A stretch of DNA of 64,000 nucleotides from Lysobacter sp. cf310 (GCF_900114355.1 NZ_FOSS01000002.1:387491-451490), one strand, 5' to 3'; numbered from the stretch's first letter, positions 8,554-17,835 are shown. Notes: generated by a model from the letters alone, not told the origin. Numbers and translations are program-made.

Positions 8554-10905
8554 TCAGTCGGCCGGTTCCTCGCGTCCGCGCCCGATCTGGCTTGCGCCGA
8601 ACTGGGTACCGCCCACCAAGGCCAACAGACTCAACGAGGTCGCCAGGATCAGGATCCAGGGCCGCAGATACCAGGGCTGCGGATTGAGCACGCGCAGGTC
8701 GGCCGACACCGTCGACCAGCGCCCGCCCTGGGTACGCGCCTGGACCTCGAACAGATGGTCGCCCCAGGGAATCGAGGGATAGAGAATGCTGCGGTTCTGT
8801 CCCGCGTCGACCCAACCGGGATCGAAGCCGAGCAGGCGGAAGCGGAAATGGGTTTCGCGAGGCCGGCTCAGATTTATGGCGGTGTAATGGATTTCCAGGC
8901 TGCGCGCGTAAGGCTCCAGAGTCAGCGACGACCCGGCGATCCTCTGCATGCGTCCATCGACCATGACCTGCTCTATCCGAGGCGTCAGCAGCGCCGGCGG
9001 GACGTCGGGGAAATCCGCGGGATCGAGTACGGCGAAGCCCTCGACCAGGGAAAACCAGAGCCTGCCTTGCGTATCGCGGTGGCAAGGAGTCGAGTAGCCA
9101 CCGTTGATCTCGGATGGCGTCAGGCCATCGCTGGTCGTGTAGCCGATCGACTCGATCTCGGCCGCAGCCCGCCGTGGCGCCGGCAATAGGGTGACGCCAC
9201 GATTGCCGCCCAGCCACAAACGTCCGCGCTCGTCGCGCAGGATGCACGACACCGTATCGTCGAATAGGCCGTTGCGGCTGTCGTAACGAGACACTTGGCC
9301 GTTGCGGATGCGATTCAGGCCGCCGCCGTACAGGCCTACCCAGAGCGTGGCGGTCTCTTTGTCTTCGTACAGGGCACGCGCGAAGCGGGAGGACAACCCC
9401 TCCCGAGGCGTCCATCGCTCGACGATCCGGTTATCGACCACGCGCCAAACGCCGCGGTCGCCGGCGAACCAATCGCCCCCGCGCGCGGCTGGAATGATGT
9501 TATTGACGTTCATGCCCTCAAGCGCGGCGATGCGCTGTTGTCCGACGATGCGCCCCTCGCCATCGGTGCGGACATCGAACATGGAACGCTCGGAGCTGAC
9601 GAGAAAACGTCGGTCGCCACGCTGCCAGACATTGATCGCGTTACCGATCGACCAGGCTCCGACCGGTTTGGCCTTGCCGTCGACGACGCGTATCAATCGC
9701 CCCTCGACCGTTCCCACCCAGAGCGCGCCCTCGCGATCCAGGACCAAGCTGGCCACGCAGCCATTGCCCTGACCCGACTGGATCGGATAGCGCTGCATGC
9801 CGCCGTCGGGCGCCCGATGCCACAGCCCTGCGCAGGCGGATCCCAGCCACATCCCGCCGCGGCCATCGTCGATCACCGCGCGGCCCGCCATGTTCATGCC
9901 CCATCCCGGGGCCGAGACCAACCCGAACAGCGGCTTGCGCACGCGCAACAAGCCCTTGCCGCCGCTGCCTATCCATAGATTGCCTTCGTTGTCCCAAGCC
10001 AGGCTGGTGATGCCAAGGCCGAACAGTTCGGGCACGTCCCGCCACTGTCCGGGGCCGGTCTCGCGCAGCAGTTGTCCGGAGATCGTGGCGACCCACCATC
10101 GGCCATCCGCATCCTTCACCGCTGCCTTGGGACCGGCCACGCCCAACAACTGCCATCGATCTAGCGCGGGATCGTAGCGATAGAGCGCGCGCTCCGTGCC
10201 GACCAGCAGCCCGCTACCGCTGGTTTTCAGCACCGGTACCCGCCGTTCCCCGTCGGGCAGCGGGATGGGTCGCAAGCGCCCATCGGCGACGACGAAGAAG
10301 CCTTCGTTTCCGGCTACGTGGATGCGACCCTGGGTGTCGCGCGCCAAACGGGCGTAGCCGATGCTTCCTCGACCGATCCAGGTCTCGCGCCCAAGCTCAG
10401 GATCCAGATTGAGCACACCCACGCTGGTAGCTATCCATAAGGTGCGATCGGGCGTCTGCAGGATGTCGTTGATCTGACACGAGCCGCCGCACACCGGCAG
10501 GTGATGGAATGCCCCTTGTCGACGCACGCTCAGCCCGGCGTCCTGAGTCCCGACCCAGAGCCAATCCCTGTCATCCTCATACAGCGCCAGGATGCGATCG
10601 CTGGCCGGCCCCGCTTGCGGGCCTTCCGAGGCGGATGTATCGAACGCAGGCTTTCCGCGGAATATCGTGAATGCCAGACCGTCGAAACGCGCCAGACCGC
10701 CGAACGTGCCGACCCAGAGATAGCCGTCGCGGGTCTGGACCACGGTGTTCGCGCCGGACTGCGGAAGCCCGTCGTCGCTGGTGAAAGCCCGCGCGCCCAT
10801 CCGATAGTCGAACCCGCCTGCGGGCAACGCGGACGCGGGAGCGCATATGACGAATAGCCCCGCGGCCAACACCATCGACCGCAGCCAGACTCCTATGTTT
10901 CGCAC
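8554..10905 (-). CDS. Two-component-type propeller protein with Y_Y_Y domain and no output domain
   Basis: About 783 aa from a GTG at 10905, chosen because GGAAGGA lies 4 nt upstream and a signal peptide (MVLAAGLFVICAPASALPAG) follows at once; an ATG 27 nt further in is the alternative. The body is made of propeller repeats of the type seen in the periplasmic part of hybrid sensors (SDDGLPQSGANTVVQTRDG, LWVGTFGGLARFDG and many later LW[VI]G motifs). A Y_Y_Y-like domain follows (ending VQARTQGGRWS), then one transmembrane helix (PWILILATSLSLLALVGG) and a short basic tail. No HisKA, GGDEF or AraC domain follows, so the signal must leave through another protein. It lies 41 nt downstream of the response regulator and is probably co-transcribed with it. 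Confidence 0.85.
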   Translation of the reverse strand: MRNIGVWLRSMVLAAGLFVICAPASALPAGGFDYRMGARAFTSDDGLPQSGANTVVQTRDGYLWVGTFGGLARFDGLAFTIFRGKPAFDTSASEGPQAGPASDRILALYEDDRDWLWVGTQDAGLSVRRQGAFHHLPVCGGSCQINDILQTPDRTLWIATSVGVLNLDPELGRETWIGRGSIGYARLARDTQGRIHVAGNEGFFVVADGRLRPIPLPDGERRVPVLKTSGSGLLVGTERALYRYDPALDRWQLLGVAGPKAAVKDADGRWWVATISGQLLRETGPGQWRDVPELFGLGITSLAWDNEGNLWIGSGGKGLLRVRKPLFGLVSAPGWGMNMAGRAVIDDGRGGMWLGSACAGLWHRAPDGGMQRYPIQSGQGNGCVASLVLDREGALWVGTVEGRLIRVVDGKAKPVGAWSIGNAINVWQRGDRRFLVSSERSMFDVRTDGEGRIVGQQRIAALEGMNVNNIIPAARGGDWFAGDRGVWRVVDNRIVERWTPREGLSSRFARALYEDKETATLWVGLYGGGLNRIRNGQVSRYDSRNGLFDDTVSCILRDERGRLWLGGNRGVTLLPAPRRAAAEIESIGYTTSDGLTPSEINGGYSTPCHRDTQGRLWFSLVEGFAVLDPADFPDVPPALLTPRIEQVMVDGRMQRIAGSSLTLEPYARSLEIHYTAINLSRPRETHFRFRLLGFDPGWVDAGQNRSILYPSIPWGDHLFEVQARTQGGRWSTVSADLRVLNPQPWYLRPWILILATSLSLLALVGGTQFGASQIGRGREEPAD

Positions 10906-10946
10906 GCCGTCCTTCCCCACCGTCGGCCCGATGCCGACACCAGCGA

Positions 10947-11666
10947 CTACCAGTTCAATACATAGCCGACGCTGCGCACCGCACGCAACGGAAGTTCTTC
11001 CTCCGCGACTTGCTCGCATTTCTTGCGCAAGCGGTGGATCAGCATCTCCAAGCGATGCGGATCGAAGTCGTGGGCATTCTTGACCAGGCGCGCGATCAGG
11101 GCCTCGCGCTGCACCGGCCTGCCGGCCGACGCGGCCAGCATCGCCATGACCTGGCGCTCGGCCAGGTTCATCTCGATCTGGACGCCACGCGGCGTCAGGA
11201 TGCACCAGCCTCTGTCGTCCAGCCGCCATTTGGCCTGCGTGCTGACCGGCACCGCGCTCTCGTCCGGGATCACCCATCGGGCCAGATTGCGCAAGGTGGT
11301 CACGACCTCTTCCATATCGACCGGCTTGGGCAGGTAGGCGTCCGCCCCCGCGCGCAAGCCGCGCATGCGGTCCTGGCTGGAGTCGTAGCCGGTCAGCATC
11401 ACGATGCCGATCCGCGGCGACAGGCTGCGCAGATGCTCGGCGATGCTGAAGCCGTCCTCATCGGGCAGGTCGATGTCCAACAGCACGAGATCGTAGGAAC
11501 GCTGGGTCATCGACCGGTACAGCTCCAGCGCGCCATTCATGCCGACGGCGGAAAATCCGGATTGGGTCAGCACGGGCAGGAGCACGTCTTCCCGGAATGT
11601 TCGATCGTCCTCGACCACCGCAAGCGTGGGCGGCCGACGCACGGCCTCCATCGAGCTAGCGCGCAT
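10947..11666 (-). CDS. OmpR/PhoB-family response regulator
   Basis: DNA-binding response regulator, 239 aa from ATG 11666. This start has GGGGAGA about 3 nt upstream; a longer frame to 11780 exists but reads as non-protein. The receiver domain (about 14-130) shows the acidic pair VVEDD, the phosphoacceptor Asp64 in DLVLLDIDLPDEDG, the conserved T in VMLTGYDS and the K in LPKPVD. The C-terminal winged helix (about 150-239) ends with IHRLRKK and the hairpin LRAVRSVGYVL. It heads a likely operon with the propeller gene. A CRP/Clp-like palindrome lies 116-131 nt upstream of the start. Confidence 0.9.
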   Translation of the reverse strand: MRASSMEAVRRPPTLAVVEDDRTFREDVLLPVLTQSGFSAVGMNGALELYRSMTQRSYDLVLLDIDLPDEDGFSIAEHLRSLSPRIGIVMLTGYDSSQDRMRGLRAGADAYLPKPVDMEEVVTTLRNLARWVIPDESAVPVSTQAKWRLDDRGWCILTPRGVQIEMNLAERQVMAMLAASAGRPVQREALIARLVKNAHDFDPHRLEMLIHRLRKKCEQVAEEELPLRAVRSVGYVLNW

Positions 11667-11781
11667 CACTCTCCCCCTGCGGAAACCAGAGCCAGCTTCC
11701 TGAAAAACACGCGAGCATCGCTCCCTGCTTTCGCGTGAGTTCAAAGTAGCATGGCGCGATTCGCGATAGCGAGGCGACATC

Positions 11782-11797
11782 CGTGATCGATGTCACA
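11782..11797. promoter_or_regulatory. CRP/Clp-like binding site
   Basis: CGTGATCGATGTCACA reads TGTGA-CATCGA-TCACG on the minus strand, matching 9 of 10 half-site positions of the CRP consensus TGTGA-N6-TCACA. Xanthomonadaceae carry the CRP homologue Clp, a c-di-GMP-sensitive regulator. The site sits in the 316 nt gap (11667-11982) between the S41 peptidase end and the response regulator start; I see no gene or terminator in that gap. Binding is inferred. Confidence 0.55.
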
Positions 11798-11982
11798 GCG
11801 CCCGATCGAATGCGCGAACTCGAGATCTTGACGACCGAACCTGCAAACACGCCGCGGCCGTCGCGTGCGTAGCAACTCCCGGACCTTCTACTACTTTCGT
11901 CCAATTGCGAAGCTCGGCATCGCGCGCCCTACGTCCGCGCGTGCGATCGATGAAGACGCCGCGCGCGCTGGCGAGGCGGCGA

Positions 11983-13251
11983 TTACTCCGTGACCGCGGG
12001 ATTCTGCAGAACGTTCGCCATCGCGGCTTCCAGATCCGGATCGCGACCGCCGCAATAGTCCGCGCGCGTCCAGGCCACGGCCTGATCGGGCTGCACGGCC
12101 TGATCGGCGAAGTCGCGGCCGTCGGCGCCCCACAGGCCATGCACCGGCACGGTCAGATTCCAACCCTGGCCGAGCGCGAAACGCTCGCCGCTGAGCAGCT
12201 CGCCGGCGCTGGCGCGGCCGATGAAGCGGGCCGGCGTGTGCAGGCGCAGAACCCAGGCGAAGCCTTCGCCGGAACTGGCGGTCTCGTGATCGATCAGCAC
12301 CAGCACGCGGCCGGCGTAGCGGCGGCCGTCCAGGGCGTCGCTGTGGAACACCGCCGCGCCGCCGTGCTCGGACACGGCCTTGAACACGGCCTCGTCGGTG
12401 TAGGCGCCGACCACCTTGGGGCCGGCGCGCACTTCGTCCGCGCTGGGTGCGTGGCCGAGCTTTTGCAGATAGGGGCGTGCGAACAGGCCCAGTACCGGCG
12501 TCTCGCCGGCGGGCATGAAGTAACTGGCCAGGCGCAGCGCCGAGGTGTTGCCGCCGCTGTTGCGGCGCAGGTCGACGATCAGGGCCTGGGTGTCGGCGAG
12601 TTCGTTCATGGCCTGATCGGCCAGCGCGGCGGCGCCGTCGTCGAAGCGATCCACGCGCAGATAGCCCACCGCCAGGCCGCTGCGCGGCGTATAGCGGGTC
12701 CAGCGCCAGCCCGGATGCTCCGGCGGCCACCCCATCGCGACGCGCTCGACGTTCAGTCGGCGCTCGCTGCCGGCGCAGTCGCGGATCGCGAGCTCGGCGC
12801 TGCTGCCCAGCGGCCCGGGCAGTTCGTCCGACGAACCCAACAACTGATCGCCCGGCCGCAGTCCGTGGCGCCAGGCCGGGCTCAACGGCGAGACGTCCAC
12901 CGCGGTCTGCACGCCGTCCACGAGTTCGAAACGCGCGCCGATGCCGCGGCGTTGATCGCCGCTCTTGCTCGGCGCCGACAGCGAAGTGTGCGAGCTCTTG
13001 AGTTCGCCCAGCATGCGCGCGATCAAGGCCTTGAAGGCCGCGTCGTCGCGAACTGGGCGCAGCTGTGCGCGGTAGCGGCGGCCGGCGTCCTGCCAATCCA
13101 CGCCGTGGAAACCCGGGTCGTAATAGTTCTGATCGACGCTGCTCCAGACCCGCTCGAACAGCGCGGCATAGTCCGTCGCCGGTTCGGGCTTGGCGGCCCC
13201 GCACAGCAAACCGGCTGCGATCACCCAGGCCACTGCGCTGCGCTTCGTCAC
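11983..13251 (-). CDS. S41-family (C-terminal processing/tricorn-type) peptidase, exported
   Basis: Serine peptidase of 422 aa from GTG 13251, preferred because GGAAGGA lies 8 nt upstream and a signal peptide (AVAWVIAAGLLCGAAKPEP) follows; an upstream start at 13293 would add 14 residues. An N-terminal helical segment (FERVWSSVDQNYYDPGFHGVDW) is typical of S41 proteins. It is followed by a short PDZ-like stretch (VSPLSPAWRHGLRPGDQLLG) and the catalytic fold with ALIVDLRRNSGGNTSALRL and the nucleophile region IDHETASSGEGFAW. The protein is probably periplasmic. The lone Cys in the signal region is not in a good lipobox. It is transcribed towards the response-regulator operon. Confidence 0.88.
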   Translation of the reverse strand: MTKRSAVAWVIAAGLLCGAAKPEPATDYAALFERVWSSVDQNYYDPGFHGVDWQDAGRRYRAQLRPVRDDAAFKALIARMLGELKSSHTSLSAPSKSGDQRRGIGARFELVDGVQTAVDVSPLSPAWRHGLRPGDQLLGSSDELPGPLGSSAELAIRDCAGSERRLNVERVAMGWPPEHPGWRWTRYTPRSGLAVGYLRVDRFDDGAAALADQAMNELADTQALIVDLRRNSGGNTSALRLASYFMPAGETPVLGLFARPYLQKLGHAPSADEVRAGPKVVGAYTDEAVFKAVSEHGGAAVFHSDALDGRRYAGRVLVLIDHETASSGEGFAWVLRLHTPARFIGRASAGELLSGERFALGQGWNLTVPVHGLWGADGRDFADQAVQPDQAVAWTRADYCGGRDPDLEAAMANVLQNPAVTE

Positions 13252-13626
13252 TCGGAGCTTCCTTCCTACGGGGAATGCGGGCGACGCTAACAACGCGCCC
13301 CAGGGCGCTCAAGGGGCGTGGGCACCCGCTGCGGCAGGACGTGGCCGGCGAGCGTCGGACGGCGACCACTTTGCCGAATCTGTCGTGCCAGACCGGTTTG
13401 GCGCAGATCGCACCGCCGCAACTCAAGCACGCGCCGCGGAGCCGCACCTTCGGAGTTCGCCCGCGTATCTTCGCCGGCGCCGGACGCGCGAGCGAACCGA
13501 CCGAATGCGACGGAGGATCGCGTGCCGCGCCGATGCGGTCCGACTGCGACGGATCGGCCGCGGCGATCATCCCTAAGACATGCCCGCCCCCGCTCCGACC
13601 AGGATCGGCACAGGCGGCCCCGCTTT

Positions 13627-13645
13627 GACAGGTTCTGCTCCTGTC
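13627..13645 (+). other. Hairpin just upstream of the terminator
   Basis: GACAGG-TTCTGCT-CCTGTC forms a perfect 6 bp stem with a 7 nt loop, followed by a C-rich linker and the terminator at 13651. Together these resemble the 3' end of a small RNA or leader. No open frame ends here on the plus strand. Confidence 0.45.
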
Positions 13646-13650
13646 CCCCA

Positions 13651-13675
13651 AACCGGCCACGTGCCGGTTTTTTTT
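13651..13675 (+). terminator. Intrinsic terminator upstream of pgaABCD
   Basis: ACCGGC-CACGT-GCCGGT stem-loop followed by eight T residues on the plus strand. The left side has only a short A run, so it acts mainly on plus-strand transcripts. No plus-strand gene precedes it: the neighbour starting at 13251 runs the other way. It therefore ends either a short untranslated transcript from 13294-13650 or read-through, and insulates pgaA. Nothing else coding is seen in 13294-13898. Confidence 0.75.
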
Positions 13676-13793
13676 GCCCGATCGATCGCCGATCCGCCCG
13701 CGCCGAACCTGAACGGGCCGCAACCCCCGCCTCGCGGCCTCCAGCAGCTAAGTACCTGCTCTAAATGAACAAAATCCTCCAGATGTACAGCTC

Positions 13794-13809
13794 TGGCACA
13801 GACTTTGCG
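13794..13809 (+). promoter_or_regulatory. Sigma-54 (RpoN) promoter for pgaABCD
   Basis: TGGCACAGACTTTGCG matches the consensus TGGCACRNNNNTTGCW at every fixed position except the last. The invariant GG (-24) and GC (-12) are present with correct spacing. It would start transcription near 13820, about 80 nt before the pgaA ATG. Sigma-54 promoters need an enhancer-binding activator; the activator and its sites are not identified here. Confidence 0.7.
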
Positions 13810-13898
13810 TCCAGGAACCGTGACTCAGTTCGCATTTTCAAGCGTCGTACCTCTGGGGCCGCCCCGCCCCCACCAGTCATACGGGATACGGACTATCC

Positions 13899-15944
13899 AT
13901 GCCGTCTTTACATCGCCTCACGCTGTCCCTGGCCTTGGTCTTGGCCGGTGGAACCTTACACGCCACGTCAGTAGCTGCCGCTGAAGGTCAGTCCGCGGCC
14001 GCGATCCCCTACGCCCAGATCGAACAACTGCGCGCCGACCGCGATTGGCTGGCGGCGCTGTCCCTGATCGAACGCCACCTCAACCTGCACCGCGACGACG
14101 CGCGCCTGTATCGCCTGCGCGTGCTGACCCTGGCCGACATCGGCGCGCGCGACCGCGCGCGCACCCTGTACTTGGCCCGCCCCGAGGCGTTCAGCGCCGA
14201 ACAAGCCGCCAGCCTCAACGCCGCCGGCCTGGCCCGGCGCATCGTCTGGAGCAAGCTCTACGCGGTCGACGAAGCCACCCGCCTGGAAGAGGCGCGCGCC
14301 GCCGACGCCGCGATCGATGCCTACCGCGCCGATCTCGCGCGCAGCGGCACGCCCGAGCCGGCCAGCCTGGCCTACGACCGATTGATCGTGCTCAACCGTC
14401 TCGGCCGCCATCAGGAAGTCGCCGACGAATTCCGCCGTCTGGAAAACAGCGGCCATCCGGTGCCGGGCTATGCGCTGGGCGCGGTCGGCGATTCCCTGCT
14501 CACCCTGCGCCGCCCCGACGAAGCCGCGCTCGCGCTGGAACGCGCGGTGCAGGCCGATCCAGAGGATCCCGACCTGCCGATCCAACTCGGTTACGCACAG
14601 CTGGAACGCGAACGCTACGACCTGGCCCTGCCGCTGCTGCGCGGGCTGGTCGACGCGCGCGCGCCCTGGCCGCGCGCGCCGGGCGCGCGCCGCGGCTACG
14701 AGAACTGGCCGCGCTACGACGCCGAAACCAACTACGCCCTCGCCCGCGCCTTCGGCGAAGACCTGCCCGGCGCTCAGGCCATGATCGAGCCGTTGGCCGC
14801 GATCGGCCCCAACAACGCCGACCTGCAGGCCACCCTGGGGTCCATCTATATGTTCCGCGGCTGGCCCAGCCGCGCACTGGAGCGGTTCTCGATCGCCAGT
14901 ACCCTGGACGAGCGCAACGTCGAGGCGCGCATCGGCCAGGTCGAAACCCTGTCCACCCTGCAGCGCTACGATCTGGCCCGGCCGATCCACGACCAGTTGC
15001 TGGCGCGCTATCCCAACGAAGCCCACGTGCGCTCGATGGACCGCAGCTGGGACATGCGCCGCGGCTGGCAGGCGCGCGTGTACGCGGCCGGCGGCCGCAA
15101 CCGCGACGGCGGCGGTGCCTCGCCACTGGGCAACCGCGACCGCGAGTACGGCGTCGAAGTCGCCACGCCCTTGATCGACGATCGCTGGCGCTTGCTCGCG
15201 CGCAGCGGCCGGCGCTGGGCCGATTTCCAGGGCGACCGCAGCGTCGCCCAGCGCAACGAAGTCGGCCTGGGCTACGCCTACGACCGTCTCGACGCGCAGC
15301 TCTACCTCGGCCGCGACCGCGACGGCCTGGGCGGCACCGCGATCGCCGTCGGCGCCGGCTGGCGCATCGACGACCGCTTCGCTCTGCGCGCACGCGTGAG
15401 CCGCAACGACGCCGCCGCTTCGCTGCAGGCGCGCGCCTCGGATATCACCGGCGATCTGTACGAGATCGGCGCCGACTACCGCCCCAGCGAACGCACCGCC
15501 GTCAGCGCCAGCCTGCAGCATTGGCGCTACGACGACGGCAACGACCGCGATCAGCTCAGCCTGGCGCTGGATCAGCGCCTGCTCAGCCGTCCGCACCTGC
15601 TGATCAACGGCCTGGCCAGCGTCGGCAGCGGCCGCGGCAGCCGCGACGATGCGCCCTACTTCAATCCCTCGCGCGACGCCTCGGCGGAGTTCGGGATCCG
15701 CCTCGATCATCTGGCCTGGCGCCGCTACGACCGCCATTTCCGCCAGCGCCTGACCCTGTCGTCGGGCGCTTACTGGCAGCAGGACTACGGCACCGCCTGG
15801 GTGCCGTCGCTGCGCTACGAACACGAGTGGCAATTCGCCCTGGGGCGGGTGCTGAGCTACGGCCTGAACTGGTCGCGCCCGGTTTACGACGGCCAGCGCG
15901 AAGAGCGCCTAGGCTTCGACGCCGAATTCCGCTGGGGAGAATGA
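13899..15944 (+). CDS. pgaA: PgaA: poly-beta-1,6-GlcNAc export porin with TPR domain
   Basis: Outer-membrane exporter of the biofilm polysaccharide PNAG, 681 aa (the E. coli protein is about 807 aa). The N-terminal signal peptide (LTLSLALVLAGGTLHATSVAAA) is followed by TPR-like helices (about 35-390; for example PDEAALALERAVQADPEDPDLPIQLGYAQLERERYDLALPLLRG-type pairs). A C-terminal half rich in alternating aromatic and polar strands (DRWRLLARSGRRWADFQG, AQLYLGRDRDG, VSASLQHWRYDDG) fits a beta-barrel. First gene of a four-gene operon; its stop is separated from the pgaB ATG by a single base. Confidence 0.9.
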   Translation: MPSLHRLTLSLALVLAGGTLHATSVAAAEGQSAAAIPYAQIEQLRADRDWLAALSLIERHLNLHRDDARLYRLRVLTLADIGARDRARTLYLARPEAFSAEQAASLNAAGLARRIVWSKLYAVDEATRLEEARAADAAIDAYRADLARSGTPEPASLAYDRLIVLNRLGRHQEVADEFRRLENSGHPVPGYALGAVGDSLLTLRRPDEAALALERAVQADPEDPDLPIQLGYAQLERERYDLALPLLRGLVDARAPWPRAPGARRGYENWPRYDAETNYALARAFGEDLPGAQAMIEPLAAIGPNNADLQATLGSIYMFRGWPSRALERFSIASTLDERNVEARIGQVETLSTLQRYDLARPIHDQLLARYPNEAHVRSMDRSWDMRRGWQARVYAAGGRNRDGGGASPLGNRDREYGVEVATPLIDDRWRLLARSGRRWADFQGDRSVAQRNEVGLGYAYDRLDAQLYLGRDRDGLGGTAIAVGAGWRIDDRFALRARVSRNDAAASLQARASDITGDLYEIGADYRPSERTAVSASLQHWRYDDGNDRDQLSLALDQRLLSRPHLLINGLASVGSGRGSRDDAPYFNPSRDASAEFGIRLDHLAWRRYDRHFRQRLTLSSGAYWQQDYGTAWVPSLRYEHEWQFALGRVLSYGLNWSRPVYDGQREERLGFDAEFRWGE

Positions 15945-15945
15945 G

Positions 15946-17835
15946 ATGAACCGTCCACACCGCCCCTCGCGGCTGATCCTGATCGTGCTGGTGCTGTACG
16001 CGCTGGTGTTCTGCATGCTGCTGCCCGCGACCGCGCACGCGGCCGAACCGCTGCTGGTGCTGAGCTATCACGACGTGCGCGACGACGTCGCGCGCAAGGG
16101 CGACGGCGACGCCTACGCCGTCAGCACCCAGAACTTCGCCGCGCATCTGGACTGGCTGTCCGGCCACGGCTATCACCCGGTGTCGCTGGCGCAGGTGATC
16201 GCGGCCAACAACGGCGGCGCCGCGCTGCCGTCCAAGCCGGTGCTGATCACCTTCGACGACGGCCTGCGCAGCCTGTACACGCGCGCCTTCCCGCTGCTGC
16301 GCGCCTACAACTACCCGGCGTTGGCGGCGGTGGTGACCCATTGGGTCGAACTGCCGGCCGGCGAAACCGTGGACTACGGCCCGCGTCCGTTCACCGGCGA
16401 CGACTTCGTGACCTGGGATCAGCTGCGCGAGATGCAGGACAGCGGGCTGATCGAGGTCGCCAGCCACAGCGACGACCTGCACCACGGCATCGTCTCCAAC
16501 CCGCAAGGCAACTCGACCCCGGCCGCGGTCACCCGCCGCTACGACCCGGCCAGCGCGCGTTACGAGAGCGAGAGCGAATACGTCGCGCGCGTGCGCGCCG
16601 ACCTGGAGCGCAGCAAGCAGCGTCTGCAACGCGAACTCGGCCGCGCTCCGCGCGCAGTGGTGTGGCCCTACGCCGCCTATAGCAGCGTCACCAACGGCAT
16701 CGCCGACCAGCTCGGCATGTCGGTCTCGTTCGACCTGGAAGGCCGCAGCACGCCGATGCCGTCGGACCTGCACGGCCTGGCGCGCCTGCTGGTGATGAAC
16801 AACCCCAACGTCGGCGACCTGGCCTACCAGTTGCGCCATGACGACGAACGCACGGGCGTGCGCGCGCTGCAGGTGGACCTGGACTCGGTCTACGACGCCG
16901 ACCCGGCCCAGACCGAGCGCAACCTCGATGCCCTGATCGAACGGGTCAAGCAGATCGCGCCCAGCCACGTGTTCCTGCAGGCCTTCGCCGATCCGGACGG
17001 CAACGGCTCGGCCGATGCGCTGTACTTCCCCAACCACGCCCTGCCGATGCGCGCGGACCTGTTCAACCGCGTCGCCTGGCAGCTCAAGTCGCGTGCCGGC
17101 GTGGTGGTCTACGCCTGGTTGCCGGTGCTGGGCTACGAGCTGCCCGACCCCGCCCAGCGCGCCGCGCTGGCGATCCCGGGCGCGCGCGCCGACGAGGTCT
17201 ACCGCCTCGACTACACCCAACCGGAGGTGCGCCGCCTGGTGGCCGGCATCTACGCCGACCTCGCCGCCGGCTCCTACCTGGAAGGCCTGCTGTTCCACGA
17301 CGACGCCTACCTGCGCGACACCGAACTGCAGGGCCGCGCGGCGACCGAATCGCAGGCGCGTACCCAGGAGCTGATCGACTTCACCCTGGAACTCAAGCGT
17401 GCCGCCGAACGCTGGCGACCCAAGCTCAAGACCGTGCGCAACCTCTACGCGCGCCCGGTGCTGGAGCCGCAGAGCGAGGCCTGGTTCGCCCAGCGCCTGG
17501 ATACCTTCAATCGCGCCTACGACTACACCGCGCTGATGGCGATGCCGTGGATGGAAGGCAGCCGCCAACCCGAGCGCTGGCTGGACCGCCTGGTCGCGGC
17601 CACGCGCGCGCACGATCCGCAGCTCACCCAGACCCTGTTCGAATTGCAGACGGTGGACTGGCGCAACCGCCGGCCGATTCCGGCCGAACAGTTGAAGGCG
17701 CAGGTGCGTCGCCTGCTCGCCCAGGGCGTGCGCCACATCGGCTGGTACCCGGACGACTTCGTCGCCGACATCCCGAACACCGCCGCGGCGCGCGAAGCGC
17801 TGTCGGCGCGTTCGTTCCCGTACCTGGAAAAGTGA
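15946..17835 (+). CDS. pgaB: PgaB: PNAG N-deacetylase with C-terminal glycoside hydrolase domain
   Basis: Periplasmic enzyme of 629 aa that partially de-N-acetylates PNAG, which is needed for export through PgaA. The signal sequence ends PATAHAAEP; no lipobox is seen, unlike the E. coli lipoprotein. The polysaccharide deacetylase domain (about 35-290) shows LSYHDVRDD, the catalytic pair in ITFDDGLRS and the metal-site histidines in VASHSDDLHHG. The second half (about 305-620; LFHDDAYLRD, TALMAMPWMEG, GWYPDDFV) fits the PgaB C-terminal GH153-like domain. It lies between pgaA and pgaC with very short gaps. Confidence 0.93.
   Translation: MNRPHRPSRLILIVLVLYALVFCMLLPATAHAAEPLLVLSYHDVRDDVARKGDGDAYAVSTQNFAAHLDWLSGHGYHPVSLAQVIAANNGGAALPSKPVLITFDDGLRSLYTRAFPLLRAYNYPALAAVVTHWVELPAGETVDYGPRPFTGDDFVTWDQLREMQDSGLIEVASHSDDLHHGIVSNPQGNSTPAAVTRRYDPASARYESESEYVARVRADLERSKQRLQRELGRAPRAVVWPYAAYSSVTNGIADQLGMSVSFDLEGRSTPMPSDLHGLARLLVMNNPNVGDLAYQLRHDDERTGVRALQVDLDSVYDADPAQTERNLDALIERVKQIAPSHVFLQAFADPDGNGSADALYFPNHALPMRADLFNRVAWQLKSRAGVVVYAWLPVLGYELPDPAQRAALAIPGARADEVYRLDYTQPEVRRLVAGIYADLAAGSYLEGLLFHDDAYLRDTELQGRAATESQARTQELIDFTLELKRAAERWRPKLKTVRNLYARPVLEPQSEAWFAQRLDTFNRAYDYTALMAMPWMEGSRQPERWLDRLVAATRAHDPQLTQTLFELQTVDWRNRRPIPAEQLKAQVRRLLAQGVRHIGWYPDDFVADIPNTAAAREALSARSFPYLEK

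Noticed and set aside
13765-13974. 69 aa plus-strand frame ahead of pgaA
   Set aside because: It covers the sigma-54 promoter and leader and overlaps the pgaA signal peptide in another frame.
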